A stretch of DNA of 64,000 nt from Methanohalophilus mahii DSM 5219. GTDB lineage: Archaea; Halobacteriota; Methanosarcinia; Methanosarcinales; Methanosarcinaceae. Of this stretch, positions 18,762-27,818 are shown piece after piece. The stretch is from contig NC_014002.1 in assembly GCF_000025865.1 (NCBI RefSeq), positions 1,612,001 to 1,676,000 of the forward strand, read 5' to 3'. The notes under the pieces were generated by a model. That model ran no database searches and was not told the DNA's origin. It worked only from the letters and a program-made list of their open reading frames with translations. The translations under genes and the position numbers were made by a program. Each line of letters begins with the position of its first letter. The first letter of the stretch is position 1.

Positions 18762-19622
18762 TTATTGACCACCTTGCCTCTCATTCCCAAAGTCAAGTAA
18801 TGTAGATGTGTGGATACCCCGCTCTACAAAATACCTATCTTTTTTGGACATTGAACTATAACCTGAATCCGCTCGCGGCTGTAATTTTTTTGAAAGTGAA
18901 TGGTTGCGCCTGTTGTCTATCATCTGGCTTTTGTAGTAAGTAATCCACAATTCTTCCAGATTAGCAGAATCTTCAGAAGGAACCAAATGTTGTATTGAAT
19001 CCACCGATGTTTTCAGGAAGTGCTGCATCCCCAGGATTTCACCATTGCATACATAAGCAAACGTTCCATCAACAACAATTACAGCCCTATCCGGATTGCG
19101 TACTGCAAGCCACCTGCAAAGCATATCAGACACACTGTTTTTAGGAGTTACATGTGCATAAAGGACTGTTTCCCCGCAAACTGGCCGCACAAACATGCAA
19201 AGTCTGTGATAATTGTTCCTGACCTCACGCATGTAACTGTAATATCGCTTGCAAAGTCTTTCTTTACCACAATAAAGACCATCTACCTCCCCTTCACACC
19301 TATACAATAGTCTTACAAGCTCAGCAGGATTGCATTTTCTGTGCCTGAGCACCAGGTCTATATAATTCAAGGGAGGAGAATCAAAATTGGTTATTCTGTG
19401 CCACCCATTGGGAAAAATACTTTTGACCAACGGTTGCTTATCGACCTTTCCATCAAATCCAACCCGAATTACTTCAGATTCCGGATTGGACATTTTCAAC
19501 TTAGCCTCCCCTTCTTTGGGATCACAGGCATAAATAAGATCTGCCTCAGGCCGTTTCCTCAATTCCAGACAGGCCAGTAAGACACCTGTTACATTGGCCT
19601 TAAAGAGAATAATCATGTGCAT
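18762..19622 (-). CDS. DUF4130/TIGR03915-type partner of a radical SAM DNA-repair protein
   Basis: The 286-residue product matches what I know of the putative DNA metabolism proteins that accompany TIGR03916 radical SAM enzymes. It has no transmembrane helix. Central features are a tyrosine/arginine-rich stretch RLCKRYYSYMREVRNNYHRLCMF (about 123-145), then GETVLYAHVTPKNSVSDML and RWLAVRNPDRAVIVVDG. In bacteria this family is often fused to a uracil-DNA-glycosylase-like domain; here no such domain is present. It overlaps the radical SAM gene upstream by 10 bp and is followed one base later by the MutS-like gene. The function has not been established; a role in DNA modification or repair is inferred from family and context. 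Confidence 0.8.
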   Translation of the reverse strand: MHMIILFKANVTGVLLACLELRKRPEADLIYACDPKEGEAKLKMSNPESEVIRVGFDGKVDKQPLVKSIFPNGWHRITNFDSPPLNYIDLVLRHRKCNPAELVRLLYRCEGEVDGLYCGKERLCKRYYSYMREVRNNYHRLCMFVRPVCGETVLYAHVTPKNSVSDMLCRWLAVRNPDRAVIVVDGTFAYVCNGEILGMQHFLKTSVDSIQHLVPSEDSANLEELWITYYKSQMIDNRRNHSLSKKLQPRADSGYSSMSKKDRYFVERGIHTSTLLDFGNERQGGQ

Positions 19623-20752
19623 CCTCCTGCAAATTGTATAAGGTTAGCCTGCCCGGAACCACCAATTTTGATGAAAGGACGTGCACGACCTATAACAACA
19701 CCCATACGTGCAAGTTCATCCTCCCCACAAATTGGCCTCCTGGATCGCAGGATACGGGAAGCACTTATGGGGCCTATACCAGGCACCCTGAGAAGGGAAG
19801 AGTAATCGGCACTGTTTATTTCTACAGGAAACATTTCCGGGTTGACCCGGGCAAGTTCGAGTTTCGGATCATCATTCAAAAGGAAACCATCGTCATTATA
19901 GATTTGATCAATATGGCAGGAATCCAGCCCATAATCTTTCAAAAGATAGGATACCTGATAGAGCCTCTGTTCTCTCCATTTGGGAGAAGTTGAACCATTC
20001 TCAAGCGGAGTATCAGGTACCGGGTCAAAACTCATAAAATAGGGCCTACGTAACTGGTATTTTTCCATGAAATCATGCACGGTATTCACAATATCCCTGT
20101 CGGGTTCGTCAAGAGCACCCACCACAAACTGAGTATCGTTGGCACCTATGGTCTTGCGATCATATCTGTGCAGTTTCCTCTGTTTCCTTATCAATTTGCA
20201 GGTCCAGTTCAATCGCTGCAGGACATCTTTCTTATAATCGAAATTAGGACAGATTTCCGAATAGTTCACAGAACCCGTTGTTTCTGCATTTACCCCGAAT
20301 TTGTTGGCAACCCCGGCTACCTCCTGCAGCAAATGCAAAGGTGTACCGGGCATGAGTCGAAGGTGGATATAACCATTAAACCCCTGACTTCTCAGGAGTC
20401 GGGCCACATGAAGTTGTTTTTCGGTTGTTGTTTCTGGATCCCCTATTATACCAGAGGAAAGGAAAAGGCCTTCAATCGCATTTTTCCTGTAAAAACCCCA
20501 GGTGATCTTAACTATCTCTTCCGGGGACAGGGAAACCCTGCGCACATCCCTATGGCAGCGATTCGGGCAATAAGTACACTCTCCGGCACAGTAGTTGGTC
20601 AGTAATGTCTTGTATAATTGTATGCAGCGCCCGTCAGGCCCAAAAGCGTGGCATACTGCACTCTGGTTACAGCTGTCATACTTTGTACCCGAGGAAAGGT
20701 ATCGCATTCTTTCATGCAAAGTGAAATGATAGCCATCTGAAGGAATACTCAT
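19613..20752 (-). CDS. Radical SAM protein with C-terminal helix-hairpin-helix, TIGR03916 type
   Basis: The 379-residue product carries the radical SAM cluster motif CAGECTYC (Cys55, Cys59, Cys62), followed by CPNRC. Extra cysteines come earlier (CNQSAVC, about 28-34). The core ends in a DPVPDTPLE region, and the C-terminus has an HhH element (VPGIGPISASRILRSR, about 310-325) plus GIGPIS-like DNA-contact spacing. This matches the putative DNA modification/repair radical SAM proteins, predicted to act on nucleic acid by radical chemistry. The gene is first in an operon with its DUF4130 partner and the MutS-like ATPase. No substrate is known; photolyase-like or demodification roles are only guesses. 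Confidence 0.85.
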   Translation of the reverse strand: MSIPSDGYHFTLHERMRYLSSGTKYDSCNQSAVCHAFGPDGRCIQLYKTLLTNYCAGECTYCPNRCHRDVRRVSLSPEEIVKITWGFYRKNAIEGLFLSSGIIGDPETTTEKQLHVARLLRSQGFNGYIHLRLMPGTPLHLLQEVAGVANKFGVNAETTGSVNYSEICPNFDYKKDVLQRLNWTCKLIRKQRKLHRYDRKTIGANDTQFVVGALDEPDRDIVNTVHDFMEKYQLRRPYFMSFDPVPDTPLENGSTSPKWREQRLYQVSYLLKDYGLDSCHIDQIYNDDGFLLNDDPKLELARVNPEMFPVEINSADYSSLLRVPGIGPISASRILRSRRPICGEDELARMGVVIGRARPFIKIGGSGQANLIQFAGGCT

Positions 20753-20822
20753 TACATGTAACTAGGTTCATCGCCTATATAAGAGACAAGAAAGTGGACT
20801 GAAAGTATTCATTGGATACCTG

Positions 20823-21338
20823 TCATTTTTTGACGTGAATATCCAGCCGAATCCTTGTTATTGGTTCCAGTTTTTTCCAGTCCACAATTGTGTCATCTTC
20901 CAGCACGCAATCATTCACGTTTTTATCCCCGAATTGACCATCAATCTCATAGACAAAAAGGCCTTCTTCACCATCAGTAGAAACAATCATCTCCCTATCT
21001 CCCTTTTTCCTGACATCAATATCTGCCACATTGCGCAGGGCTTCCATAAGGGAAGCACCTTTCTCAATTTCCACTTTTCTTGTGGGAGCAAACGAATCAA
21101 CGGCTAGATGAATATTTTTCCTGTTGGGTTTTAATACGTGGGACTTACCGAAAACATGCCTCTCAAGAAGTTCAGATTCTTCAAGCACCTTTACATGTTT
21201 GGAAACTACAGGTACTGAAATATCCAGTTCCCTGGCAATTTCAGACATATGCATTTCTTTGTTGCTTAAGAGTTCCAGTATTTTAACCCGGGTTTCACTG
21301 CCAAGTGCATGAAATATCCTGCATCCCATAGAACTCAT
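20823..21338 (-). CDS. ArsR-type winged-helix regulator with a C-terminal DUF4430-like domain
   Basis: The N-terminal 80 residues form an ArsR helix-turn-helix (FHALGSETRVKILELLSNKEMHMSEIARELDISVPVVSKHVKVLEESELLERH). The C-terminal part contains GLFVYEIDGQFG and LEDDTIVDWKKL, a pattern I associate with the ubiquitin-like DUF4430/SLBB fold; that link is tentative. A TTTATATA box at 21361-21370 (minus strand) sits about 27 bp before the ATG at 21338. RNA would therefore start at or next to the ATG, and a leaderless message is likely; a TTG two codons upstream is the other in-frame choice. It lacks the metal-binding cysteine pair of ArsR/SmtB metal sensors. Confidence 0.75.
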   Translation of the reverse strand: MSSMGCRIFHALGSETRVKILELLSNKEMHMSEIARELDISVPVVSKHVKVLEESELLERHVFGKSHVLKPNRKNIHLAVDSFAPTRKVEIEKGASLMEALRNVADIDVRKKGDREMIVSTDGEEGLFVYEIDGQFGDKNVNDCVLEDDTIVDWKKLEPITRIRLDIHVKK

Positions 21339-21384
21339 ACTCAACTCAAGTGAATCGTAACTATATAAATTTAACTGGATTTGA

Positions 21385-22104
21385 TCATTTGATACCCATA
21401 TTTTTCAGAGCAGAAAGACTCTGAAGAGCATCCTCAGCTGATTTGTTCTCAATTATCTTAATGGAGTTACTTTGGCGGAGTAATCCCTCTATGACCGAAA
21501 AATCAATGTTTCCTTCACCAGGTGGCAAATGTTCATCGTTATCCCCGTGGTTATCATGAATATGAAAATGGGAAATCTCACGCTCAAGAAAAGCCTCCAG
21601 ATTGCCCATTGTGTTGGCATGACCAATATCCAGTACAAAATCATTTGCACCTATATCAAAATCCGGTTCCCTGAAAAGGAAACATTCCCATTTTGGCATA
21701 TTTTCCACACATATCCGTACACCGGCATCCTCACCAATCCTTTCCAGCACAGGCAACGATTTTTGGAATGCATTAAATGCAAAATCCATATCATAAGCAA
21801 AGGGGAAATAACCGGGATGGACAACCATTAATTCAGCATCAATTTCATTGCAAATGTCTGCCATTTCTTCCACAAGTTGAAGGGCTGCGTTCCTGATGGG
21901 CTCACGAATACTTGCCAGATTGAGGTCCGTACTGGGAGCATGGACCGTATATTTCAGGTCATAGGAAAAGGCGATTTCATTCAGCTTGAATAAATCATGT
22001 TTTCCTTCGGAAAAGATTTCTGCACAATTGACAACGTGTTCAATGTTTTGTAACGCTTCACCAAGAGATAAGTCGTGATAAGCAAACGAAGAGATACCGA
22101 TCAT
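21385..22104 (-). CDS. Sugar phosphate isomerase/epimerase-like TIM-barrel protein
   Basis: A 239-residue AP-endonuclease-2/xylose-isomerase-like barrel. It has the usual metal-ligand segments: VVHPGY near 95-100, CVENMP near 132-137, VLDIGHAN near 153-160 and HFHIHDN near 175-181, with LPPGEGNIDF after it. These supply the Glu/Asp/His residues that bind two or three metals in this superfamily. The reaction cannot be assigned: epimerase, isomerase and endonuclease members share this pattern. It lies between the kinase genes and the ArsR-like gene, each separated by enough space to have its own promoter. Confidence 0.8.
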   Translation of the reverse strand: MIGISSFAYHDLSLGEALQNIEHVVNCAEIFSEGKHDLFKLNEIAFSYDLKYTVHAPSTDLNLASIREPIRNAALQLVEEMADICNEIDAELMVVHPGYFPFAYDMDFAFNAFQKSLPVLERIGEDAGVRICVENMPKWECFLFREPDFDIGANDFVLDIGHANTMGNLEAFLEREISHFHIHDNHGDNDEHLPPGEGNIDFSVIEGLLRQSNSIKIIENKSAEDALQSLSALKNMGIK

Positions 22105-22242
22105 AATAAAAATACTCCTGAGTTATAAAGAATAAACCTAATTATTTTAACTTATGGCAAGTGTACTTGAGACTATATTAATCTTATTTCGAATTCACCA
22201 GAATTAATAAAAAATAGTAACACGGAATGGTTAAATTAAAAT

Positions 22243-23565
22243 TTAGGATTTGTTGCGTAATTCAAGCAATCGCAGGAAAGAAGATGCAGTAAATGTATCT
22301 CCCAATCCAACTGTCACTGCTGGTTCATTGACCACAAGTGTGGGAATTGCACAAAAATAATATTCATTGAAGATACCATAGATCCCAAAACCTTTCTGTT
22401 TGGCTCCAGTAATAGATTTTATTCTCTTGACCTGCAGGCTGCCATATTCGCTGCGCTTGAATTGACCGCACTTTTCCTCCAGCTTGGACCTATCAGGCAA
22501 TGAGCCTGAAGAAGCAAAGTATGCCGCGCACTTCAAACCAAAATCAATAGCATCTATTTTCTCTTTATCCATATTATCTGAAGCAGAGAGACAAAAGACA
22601 AAATCCCTGGTATGGACAACAAGGGCTCTGGCCAAACTACTTTTAATACAATTGTGGGCCGCTTGAAACATTGCGGAAATATCCATTTCATGTATGCCTT
22701 CGATCCCAAAACCCATCTTCTGAGTCAAGGTTGCAAGTTCATCCTCATTCAACCCCATTGAATCAACCCTTCCTGCAAGTATAAGGAAAACATGTTTGGC
22801 AATATCCGATGTCGCAAAATGACCCAACTCAGCATGGATGAAAAACCCAGACATCGAGTTCCATTCATCAATCTGGGCAAGTACAGGGGATAACTTTTCC
22901 TCAAAAGAAGAACCGTCCGGATAGGAGGATTGGAGCATATGAAAACCGGATACAACTGCACCATCCATTTCCCCAATATGTTCCGTTGCATATTGCTTGA
23001 AAAAGTCAGAAATCGTCATTTGAGGGTTGAATTCATCAAATGTTGCAATGAACCTGTTTTCCCGGGATACAATTATCCTGCGTCCGTATAATTCGAAACT
23101 GTCTCCCTGACGGAAATCAAAAACAAAATGTATCGGCTCCTCATCGCCACTTTTACTTTCGAATTTGGGAGGGAGCACCATTCCCCTTTTTGAAAAAAGC
23201 GCCTCTTGTGCCCCGGAAAGATAAACAACGTTGGGTACAACCATATCAACATTGAGTCCAGAGAGTACATTGGCCATTATACCCATATTCCCCCCTATCC
23301 TGATCTCGGCCCGGTCAAAAAAACGTTTCTTGAGAAAATCAAGAACATCCTGGGAATAAATGAACCATTCTGCACCCCTGCCATATTCCATACAATGGAT
23401 AAGTCCGGCAAGGAAATCTTCAAGGGAATTTATGATACGGGGCTGGTGCTCAATCTTCATCAGCAGTTCAATTTTATCCACCTCACCAATGATGGATTCC
23501 ACCTCTCTTCCGGTTATCCTGTAAACTGCATCGATATTAGCATTGTAACCGCAAAGGATATTCAT
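22243..23565 (-). CDS. ADP-dependent phosphofructokinase/glucokinase family protein, second copy
   Basis: A 440-residue member of the ADP-dependent sugar kinase family (ribokinase fold). It keeps the N-terminal YNANIDAVYRITG segment, the IRIGGNMGIMANVL substrate loop, a HAELGHF metal segment and the C-terminal catalytic motif GLGDTF. Its start codon directly follows the stop of the longer pfkC upstream (TGAATG), so the two are translationally coupled. It is shorter than the 491-residue neighbour and clearly diverged from it. It may use a different sugar such as glucose, or have a regulatory role (inference). Confidence 0.8.
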   Translation of the reverse strand: MNILCGYNANIDAVYRITGREVESIIGEVDKIELLMKIEHQPRIINSLEDFLAGLIHCMEYGRGAEWFIYSQDVLDFLKKRFFDRAEIRIGGNMGIMANVLSGLNVDMVVPNVVYLSGAQEALFSKRGMVLPPKFESKSGDEEPIHFVFDFRQGDSFELYGRRIIVSRENRFIATFDEFNPQMTISDFFKQYATEHIGEMDGAVVSGFHMLQSSYPDGSSFEEKLSPVLAQIDEWNSMSGFFIHAELGHFATSDIAKHVFLILAGRVDSMGLNEDELATLTQKMGFGIEGIHEMDISAMFQAAHNCIKSSLARALVVHTRDFVFCLSASDNMDKEKIDAIDFGLKCAAYFASSGSLPDRSKLEEKCGQFKRSEYGSLQVKRIKSITGAKQKGFGIYGIFNEYYFCAIPTLVVNEPAVTVGLGDTFTASSFLRLLELRNKS

Positions 23566-25041
23566 TCAATCCTCCCGCGTACTGCACATACCTGCCAGTA
23601 CAGCTGCAAAGGCACTTGCTGAAATCGTATCCCCTATACCTACTGTATCAACAGGGTGATCCACCACCCTAGTCGGAATGATCAATACATCATGATTGCG
23701 GGTGCAGATACAACCTTTTTCAAAATCTTCCAGATTACATTTTCCCTGCCTGATAAGATAGGCACCCAGTTTATCGATTTGATCCATTCCCTGTGTGGAT
23801 ATAGGTACATCAAGACCTGCTTTTATATCCTCAAAACTGTTAATCCCGCCCTGGAGGGCCCGGGCAGCGGCTGTAGTGGATGCAAAAAGCAGGGAATCAA
23901 GATGTTGTTCAACATCAATAGGACAATCTTTGGAAACAACACAGATATAAAAGCCCAAAGAGTGTACATGGATCCTCTGCAACTTGAGCTCATGAAGCAA
24001 TCGGACAGCTCCTTCATAAAGAGCTACTATAGCATCTTCTTCTTTTTTGATTACCGAATATGCAAGTTCTTCATAACCCAAAACATTCAGTGCATTGGCA
24101 ACTTCCACAGTATCGAGACCCAGGGAATGGACATGATTGCGCACAATATCATTCAGAATTGCCGAGCGAATGAATTTATTCTGTATGGAAGTGAATTCCA
24201 CATGTATGCAAATATCAGGATTGGCTTTTTTCAACTGCCCGATTGCCCCTACCGCCCGTGCTATGTAATCCCTGTAAGTCTTGCCATCTTCATATTCTTC
24301 TTTTATCATCTGGTAACCCGAGAGAATTGCCCCATCAACGGTTTTGCCCATCTCAGGGAGATGCTCATAGACCTCATCGGACATGTCAATACGAACCCAG
24401 GGCGGACGTGATGAAATGATCAGGCGATTATTGCGAGGAACGATTATCCTGTCTTCGGCATATTTAACAGAGAGTCCTTTATTGAATTCAATAATCCAGT
24501 TGACCTTGGCTTTATAATCGGGATTGCAGGCCTCTGCAGGAGGGAGCAATTCCATCCTGCCCTCCCTGACAAAAGGATGTAAAAGATTCGGTGAGGATAC
24601 AAAGTAATCCGCCTGCTCAGGGGAAAGCCAGGGGATATAAGCAATCACATTATTCAGGTCCATGTTGGCAAGCAGGTTGGATATTATCCCGGCCTGCCCC
24701 CCCATCCTAGCTTCATCAAAAACAAGATTATCAGTCAACCATTCATGGATATCAGTTGAATAGGTAGGAATTTCCGCAGCTTTACCATCTTTCATCGCAA
24801 TCAGGAGTCGTGCAAGGAAATCTGCAGGAGAATCTATCTGCCGGGGATAGGAATATATTCGCTGCTGAACAATATCAGCATCCACTTTCCTCAGCAGGTT
24901 TTCCACGTCCCCCGGACCAATATGCTTGATGGCATCCACATTACTGTTGTAGGCAACAAAGATTCCGTTTACACAGGGAATATTTCGTGCAACCGACTCA
25001 TAACCTTCAATGTATCTCTTATCCCATTCCGATATATCCAT
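23566..25041 (-). CDS. pfkC: ADP-dependent phosphofructokinase
   Basis: The 491-residue ADP-dependent kinase phosphorylates fructose 6-phosphate, and in some archaea also glucose, using ADP instead of ATP. The usual landmarks are YNSNVDAIKHI (about 31-41), the glycine loop ARMGGQAGIISNLL near 110-123, HVEFTSIQNKF, and the catalytic GIGDTISA near 468-475 whose aspartate is the base. In Methanosarcinales it serves glycogen breakdown (family knowledge). It is the first gene of a two-gene unit with the second ADP-kinase homologue. It could be ADP-glucokinase, but length and motifs favour the PfkC group. Confidence 0.85.
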   Translation of the reverse strand: MDISEWDKRYIEGYESVARNIPCVNGIFVAYNSNVDAIKHIGPGDVENLLRKVDADIVQQRIYSYPRQIDSPADFLARLLIAMKDGKAAEIPTYSTDIHEWLTDNLVFDEARMGGQAGIISNLLANMDLNNVIAYIPWLSPEQADYFVSSPNLLHPFVREGRMELLPPAEACNPDYKAKVNWIIEFNKGLSVKYAEDRIIVPRNNRLIISSRPPWVRIDMSDEVYEHLPEMGKTVDGAILSGYQMIKEEYEDGKTYRDYIARAVGAIGQLKKANPDICIHVEFTSIQNKFIRSAILNDIVRNHVHSLGLDTVEVANALNVLGYEELAYSVIKKEEDAIVALYEGAVRLLHELKLQRIHVHSLGFYICVVSKDCPIDVEQHLDSLLFASTTAAARALQGGINSFEDIKAGLDVPISTQGMDQIDKLGAYLIRQGKCNLEDFEKGCICTRNHDVLIIPTRVVDHPVDTVGIGDTISASAFAAVLAGMCSTRED

Positions 25042-25062
25042 TAAAATTCCCCTGAAACAATA

Positions 25063-26241
25063 TCATGTAGTATATTCCGCATTAATACGCACATAATCAT
25101 ATGTAAGATCACAACCCCAGGCAACCGCAAAAGCTTCCCCAAGTGAAAGGTCCACTGAAATTATGACTGTGTCACTTTCCATTATGGATTTTAGCTGTCT
25201 GTTGGCAGAGGTATCCGCCACCTGACCATGATCTACCAGAGTAACTGCATTTTCCCCGTCCGAAAATTTCAGGGAAATCTTATCCTGATCAATAGAGGCA
25301 CCTGAATATCCAGCAGCGGCAACAACCCTGCCCCAGTTGGGATCATGTCCGTATATCGCAGATTTTACAAGAGGTGACCGTACAATGGTTTTGGCAACCT
25401 TGCGTGCATCGGCCAGGTCAGAGGCACCGTTTACCTGTACTTCAATAAGTTTGGTAGCACCCTCCCCATCACGAGCAATTTTCTTTGCAAGTTCTACAAG
25501 GACATAATCAAGTCCTCTCTGGAAATTTGCTACATCAGGAGCTATTGAAGAAGCACCTGTGGCGGTCAGCAAAGCCATGTCATTGGTACTGGTATCACCA
25601 TCGACTACCATCATGTTGAAACTGGAATCGTTGGCTTTTACAAGACATTCTTTCAGTGTATCGGCAGAAAGAATAGCATCCGTATAGATAAAAGCAAGCA
25701 TTGTTCCCATGTTGGGTTCGATCATACCGGAACCCTTGGCAATACCCCCGATACGTACACCACATTCCAGTTCTACAGCCACTTCCTTTTCCATCAGATC
25801 AGTGGTCATTATGGCCTTTGTAGCATTGCGGCATCCCTGAGGATCTGCAGATAGTGCTCCGTAAACTTCATCCAGATGATCTTTTATCCAACCTACATCA
25901 AGAAAACGACCAATCACACCGGTGGATGCAACTGCGATGTGGGACTCCTGAACCCCCAGTTTGTTTGCAGCAGCCTTTGCCATCTCACGAGCATCGGCCA
26001 TTCCCTGTTCACCGGTAAATGCATTGGCATTTCCGCTGTTTACAATTGTGCCTGCAATATATTTATGGTTTTCAAGATTGTCCCTGGTAAGAACCACCGG
26101 CGCCGCTATAACTTTATTGCGTGTAAAAACACCTGCGCAAGGACCTGCACCTTCAATCAGCGCAAGGCCCATGTAATCATCCTTCAGACCTGAAGCATGG
26201 ACACCACGTACCGCACATATACCACCGTCAATTGCTCTCAT
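25063..26241 (-). CDS. argJ: Bifunctional ornithine acetyltransferase/N-acetylglutamate synthase ArgJ
   Basis: Recycles the acetyl group in arginine biosynthesis. I take the ATG at 26241, which gives MRAIDGGICAVRGV, the usual archaeal N-terminus, 9 bases after GAGGT. A GTG at 26256 overlaps the stop of the CBS gene (GTGA) and is the alternative. The product is a 392-residue precursor. It contains the self-cleavage site, TTDLMEKE-type Thr region near 175-185 and GSGMIEPNMGTMLAF, where cleavage before the threonine makes alpha and beta chains (family knowledge). The downstream part has DGDTSTNDMALL. It is last in argC-CBS-argJ. Confidence 0.93.
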   Translation of the reverse strand: MRAIDGGICAVRGVHASGLKDDYMGLALIEGAGPCAGVFTRNKVIAAPVVLTRDNLENHKYIAGTIVNSGNANAFTGEQGMADAREMAKAAANKLGVQESHIAVASTGVIGRFLDVGWIKDHLDEVYGALSADPQGCRNATKAIMTTDLMEKEVAVELECGVRIGGIAKGSGMIEPNMGTMLAFIYTDAILSADTLKECLVKANDSSFNMMVVDGDTSTNDMALLTATGASSIAPDVANFQRGLDYVLVELAKKIARDGEGATKLIEVQVNGASDLADARKVAKTIVRSPLVKSAIYGHDPNWGRVVAAAGYSGASIDQDKISLKFSDGENAVTLVDHGQVADTSANRQLKSIMESDTVIISVDLSLGEAFAVAWGCDLTYDYVRINAEYTT

Positions 26242-26252
26242 GACCGTTAACC

Positions 26253-26717
26253 TCACAGATTACCTATACCCCTGATGATATCCCCTCTGGTGATTATGCC
26301 TGTAAGTTTGTCATTTTCAACCACTGGCAGACGGTTTATCTTGTGTCTGGACATCAGGTGGGAAGCATCCTCAATTGAATCTTCAGGAGAGACAGTGAAT
26401 ACACCGTAGCGCATTATTTTACTAACCGGCATTGAACCTACATCCGAAAGCATTTTTTTGGTATCTTCCCAGCTGATAAATTCCCGGATAGGAATCTCTA
26501 TCACCTCAAAGGGGCTGGGGAGCCAGAAATCACCATGTTCGGGAATTTCTAGCAGAGCCAGCAGGTCAACCTCTGAAAGTATACCTACAATATTGCCGTT
26601 GTCCACTACAGGCATACCACTTATGTCATTATCCTTCAACGATCTGGCAGCATCACTCACTTTGTCTTCGGGACTGCAATAAATCACATCACTGTTCATA
26701 ATTTCTTTTACAAGCAT
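26253..26717 (-). CDS. Tandem CBS-domain protein between argC and argJ
   Basis: The ATG at 26717 is preceded by GGAGGTGGATTT, so I use it rather than the longer frame that runs back into argC. The product of 154 residues is two CBS domains with the repeated patterns NDISGMPVVDNGNIVGILSEVDLL and HKINRLPVVENDKLTGIITRGDII. CBS pairs usually bind adenine nucleotides and control a partner. No catalytic domain is attached. Its position inside an arginine operon, overlapping the argJ start, suggests it senses energy state for that pathway, but this is inference. It may equally be a free-standing regulator. Confidence 0.88.
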   Translation of the reverse strand: MLVKEIMNSDVIYCSPEDKVSDAARSLKDNDISGMPVVDNGNIVGILSEVDLLALLEIPEHGDFWLPSPFEVIEIPIREFISWEDTKKMLSDVGSMPVSKIMRYGVFTVSPEDSIEDASHLMSRHKINRLPVVENDKLTGIITRGDIIRGIGNL

Positions 26718-26736
26718 AAATCCACCTCCAAATATA

Positions 26737-27756
26737 TCAGGGCGCAAGGCCCGCGTTCCATAGGCCATCGGTTTCCCTGAAGCCACACATTAGATTCATA
26801 TTCTGTATAGCCTGTCCGGAAGCTCCTTTTACAAGATTGTCAATTGCCGAGATAACGACAAGCCTGTTACTCTTTGCGTCAATCTCAAAACCAATATCAC
26901 AGAAATTGGAACCACGTACATTACCCAGCGCAGGTATATCATCGACAAGTCTTACAAAGGGACAGTCGGAGTAAAAAGAGTCGTATATCTGCCGGATATC
27001 TTCTTTTGAACACTCTTCATTAAGAAAGAGATGAGCTGTAGTCAGTATCCCGCGGATGGCAGGGATCACATGGGGAGTGAAATTAACACTATCAAGGCCA
27101 CCAAGAGCATTCAATTCTTGCCATATTTCCGCCCGATGGCGATGATTTGTAAGCTTGTAGGGCTGGATGTTTTCCGCCATATTCGGGTAGTGGGATGCCT
27201 GGCTTGGATTCACACCGGCGCCTGTTATGCCGGATTTGGAATCAAAAACCGCAACATCTGCAAGCCCTGCTTTCACAACAGGAGCAGCCGCGAGGGTGGC
27301 TCCTGTGGGATAACAACCCGGATTGGCAACAAAAGTTTCGCCCTTTACCTCGGGATGCAGTTCCACCAGCCCAAATACTGCCTTGCGAGGGTCACGGTGT
27401 TTAAGGCCGTAGACCTTTTCAAACTCGTCCATACCCAGACGATAATCCGCACTCAGATCCACAATACGCAGGCCACTGTCAATAAGTTGAGGTACAATGT
27501 CCATAGCACTGCCATGAGGAACCGCCAGAAATACCACGTCACACCTCTGCCTTACAGCAATTGGATCAAACTCTTCAAATTCAAGGTCTGTCATGCCGGC
27601 CAGATGGCCATGTTTTTTGGATACTTTTTTTCCGGCAAGTTTCCTTGAAGTCGCCATTTCAAGATTTACATGAGGATGATTGAGAAGAAGGCGCATCAAT
27701 TCTCCCCCGGTATAGCCGGTGGCACCGATTATGCCTGCATTAACCTTATCTTTCAT
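26737..27756 (-). CDS. argC: N-acetyl-gamma-glutamyl-phosphate reductase ArgC
   Basis: NADPH-dependent reductase of arginine biosynthesis, 339 residues. The Rossmann start VNAGIIGATGYTGGELMRLL is at about 5-24. The catalytic cysteine is in FVANPGCYPTGATLA at about 140-155, and the histidine region reads HRHRAEI near 205-211. It is first in the argC-CBS-argJ unit. TTAATAA-like AT-rich sequence precedes the start, and the divergent deoxyribosyltransferase gene begins 63 bp away, so the two promoters face each other. Confidence 0.95.
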   Translation of the reverse strand: MKDKVNAGIIGATGYTGGELMRLLLNHPHVNLEMATSRKLAGKKVSKKHGHLAGMTDLEFEEFDPIAVRQRCDVVFLAVPHGSAMDIVPQLIDSGLRIVDLSADYRLGMDEFEKVYGLKHRDPRKAVFGLVELHPEVKGETFVANPGCYPTGATLAAAPVVKAGLADVAVFDSKSGITGAGVNPSQASHYPNMAENIQPYKLTNHRHRAEIWQELNALGGLDSVNFTPHVIPAIRGILTTAHLFLNEECSKEDIRQIYDSFYSDCPFVRLVDDIPALGNVRGSNFCDIGFEIDAKSNRLVVISAIDNLVKGASGQAIQNMNLMCGFRETDGLWNAGLAP

Positions 27757-27818
27757 GTCTTAGTGTTATGTTTTACCACTAATTAAAGTTATTACCATAC
27801 AGGCAGACAAGGGACACA

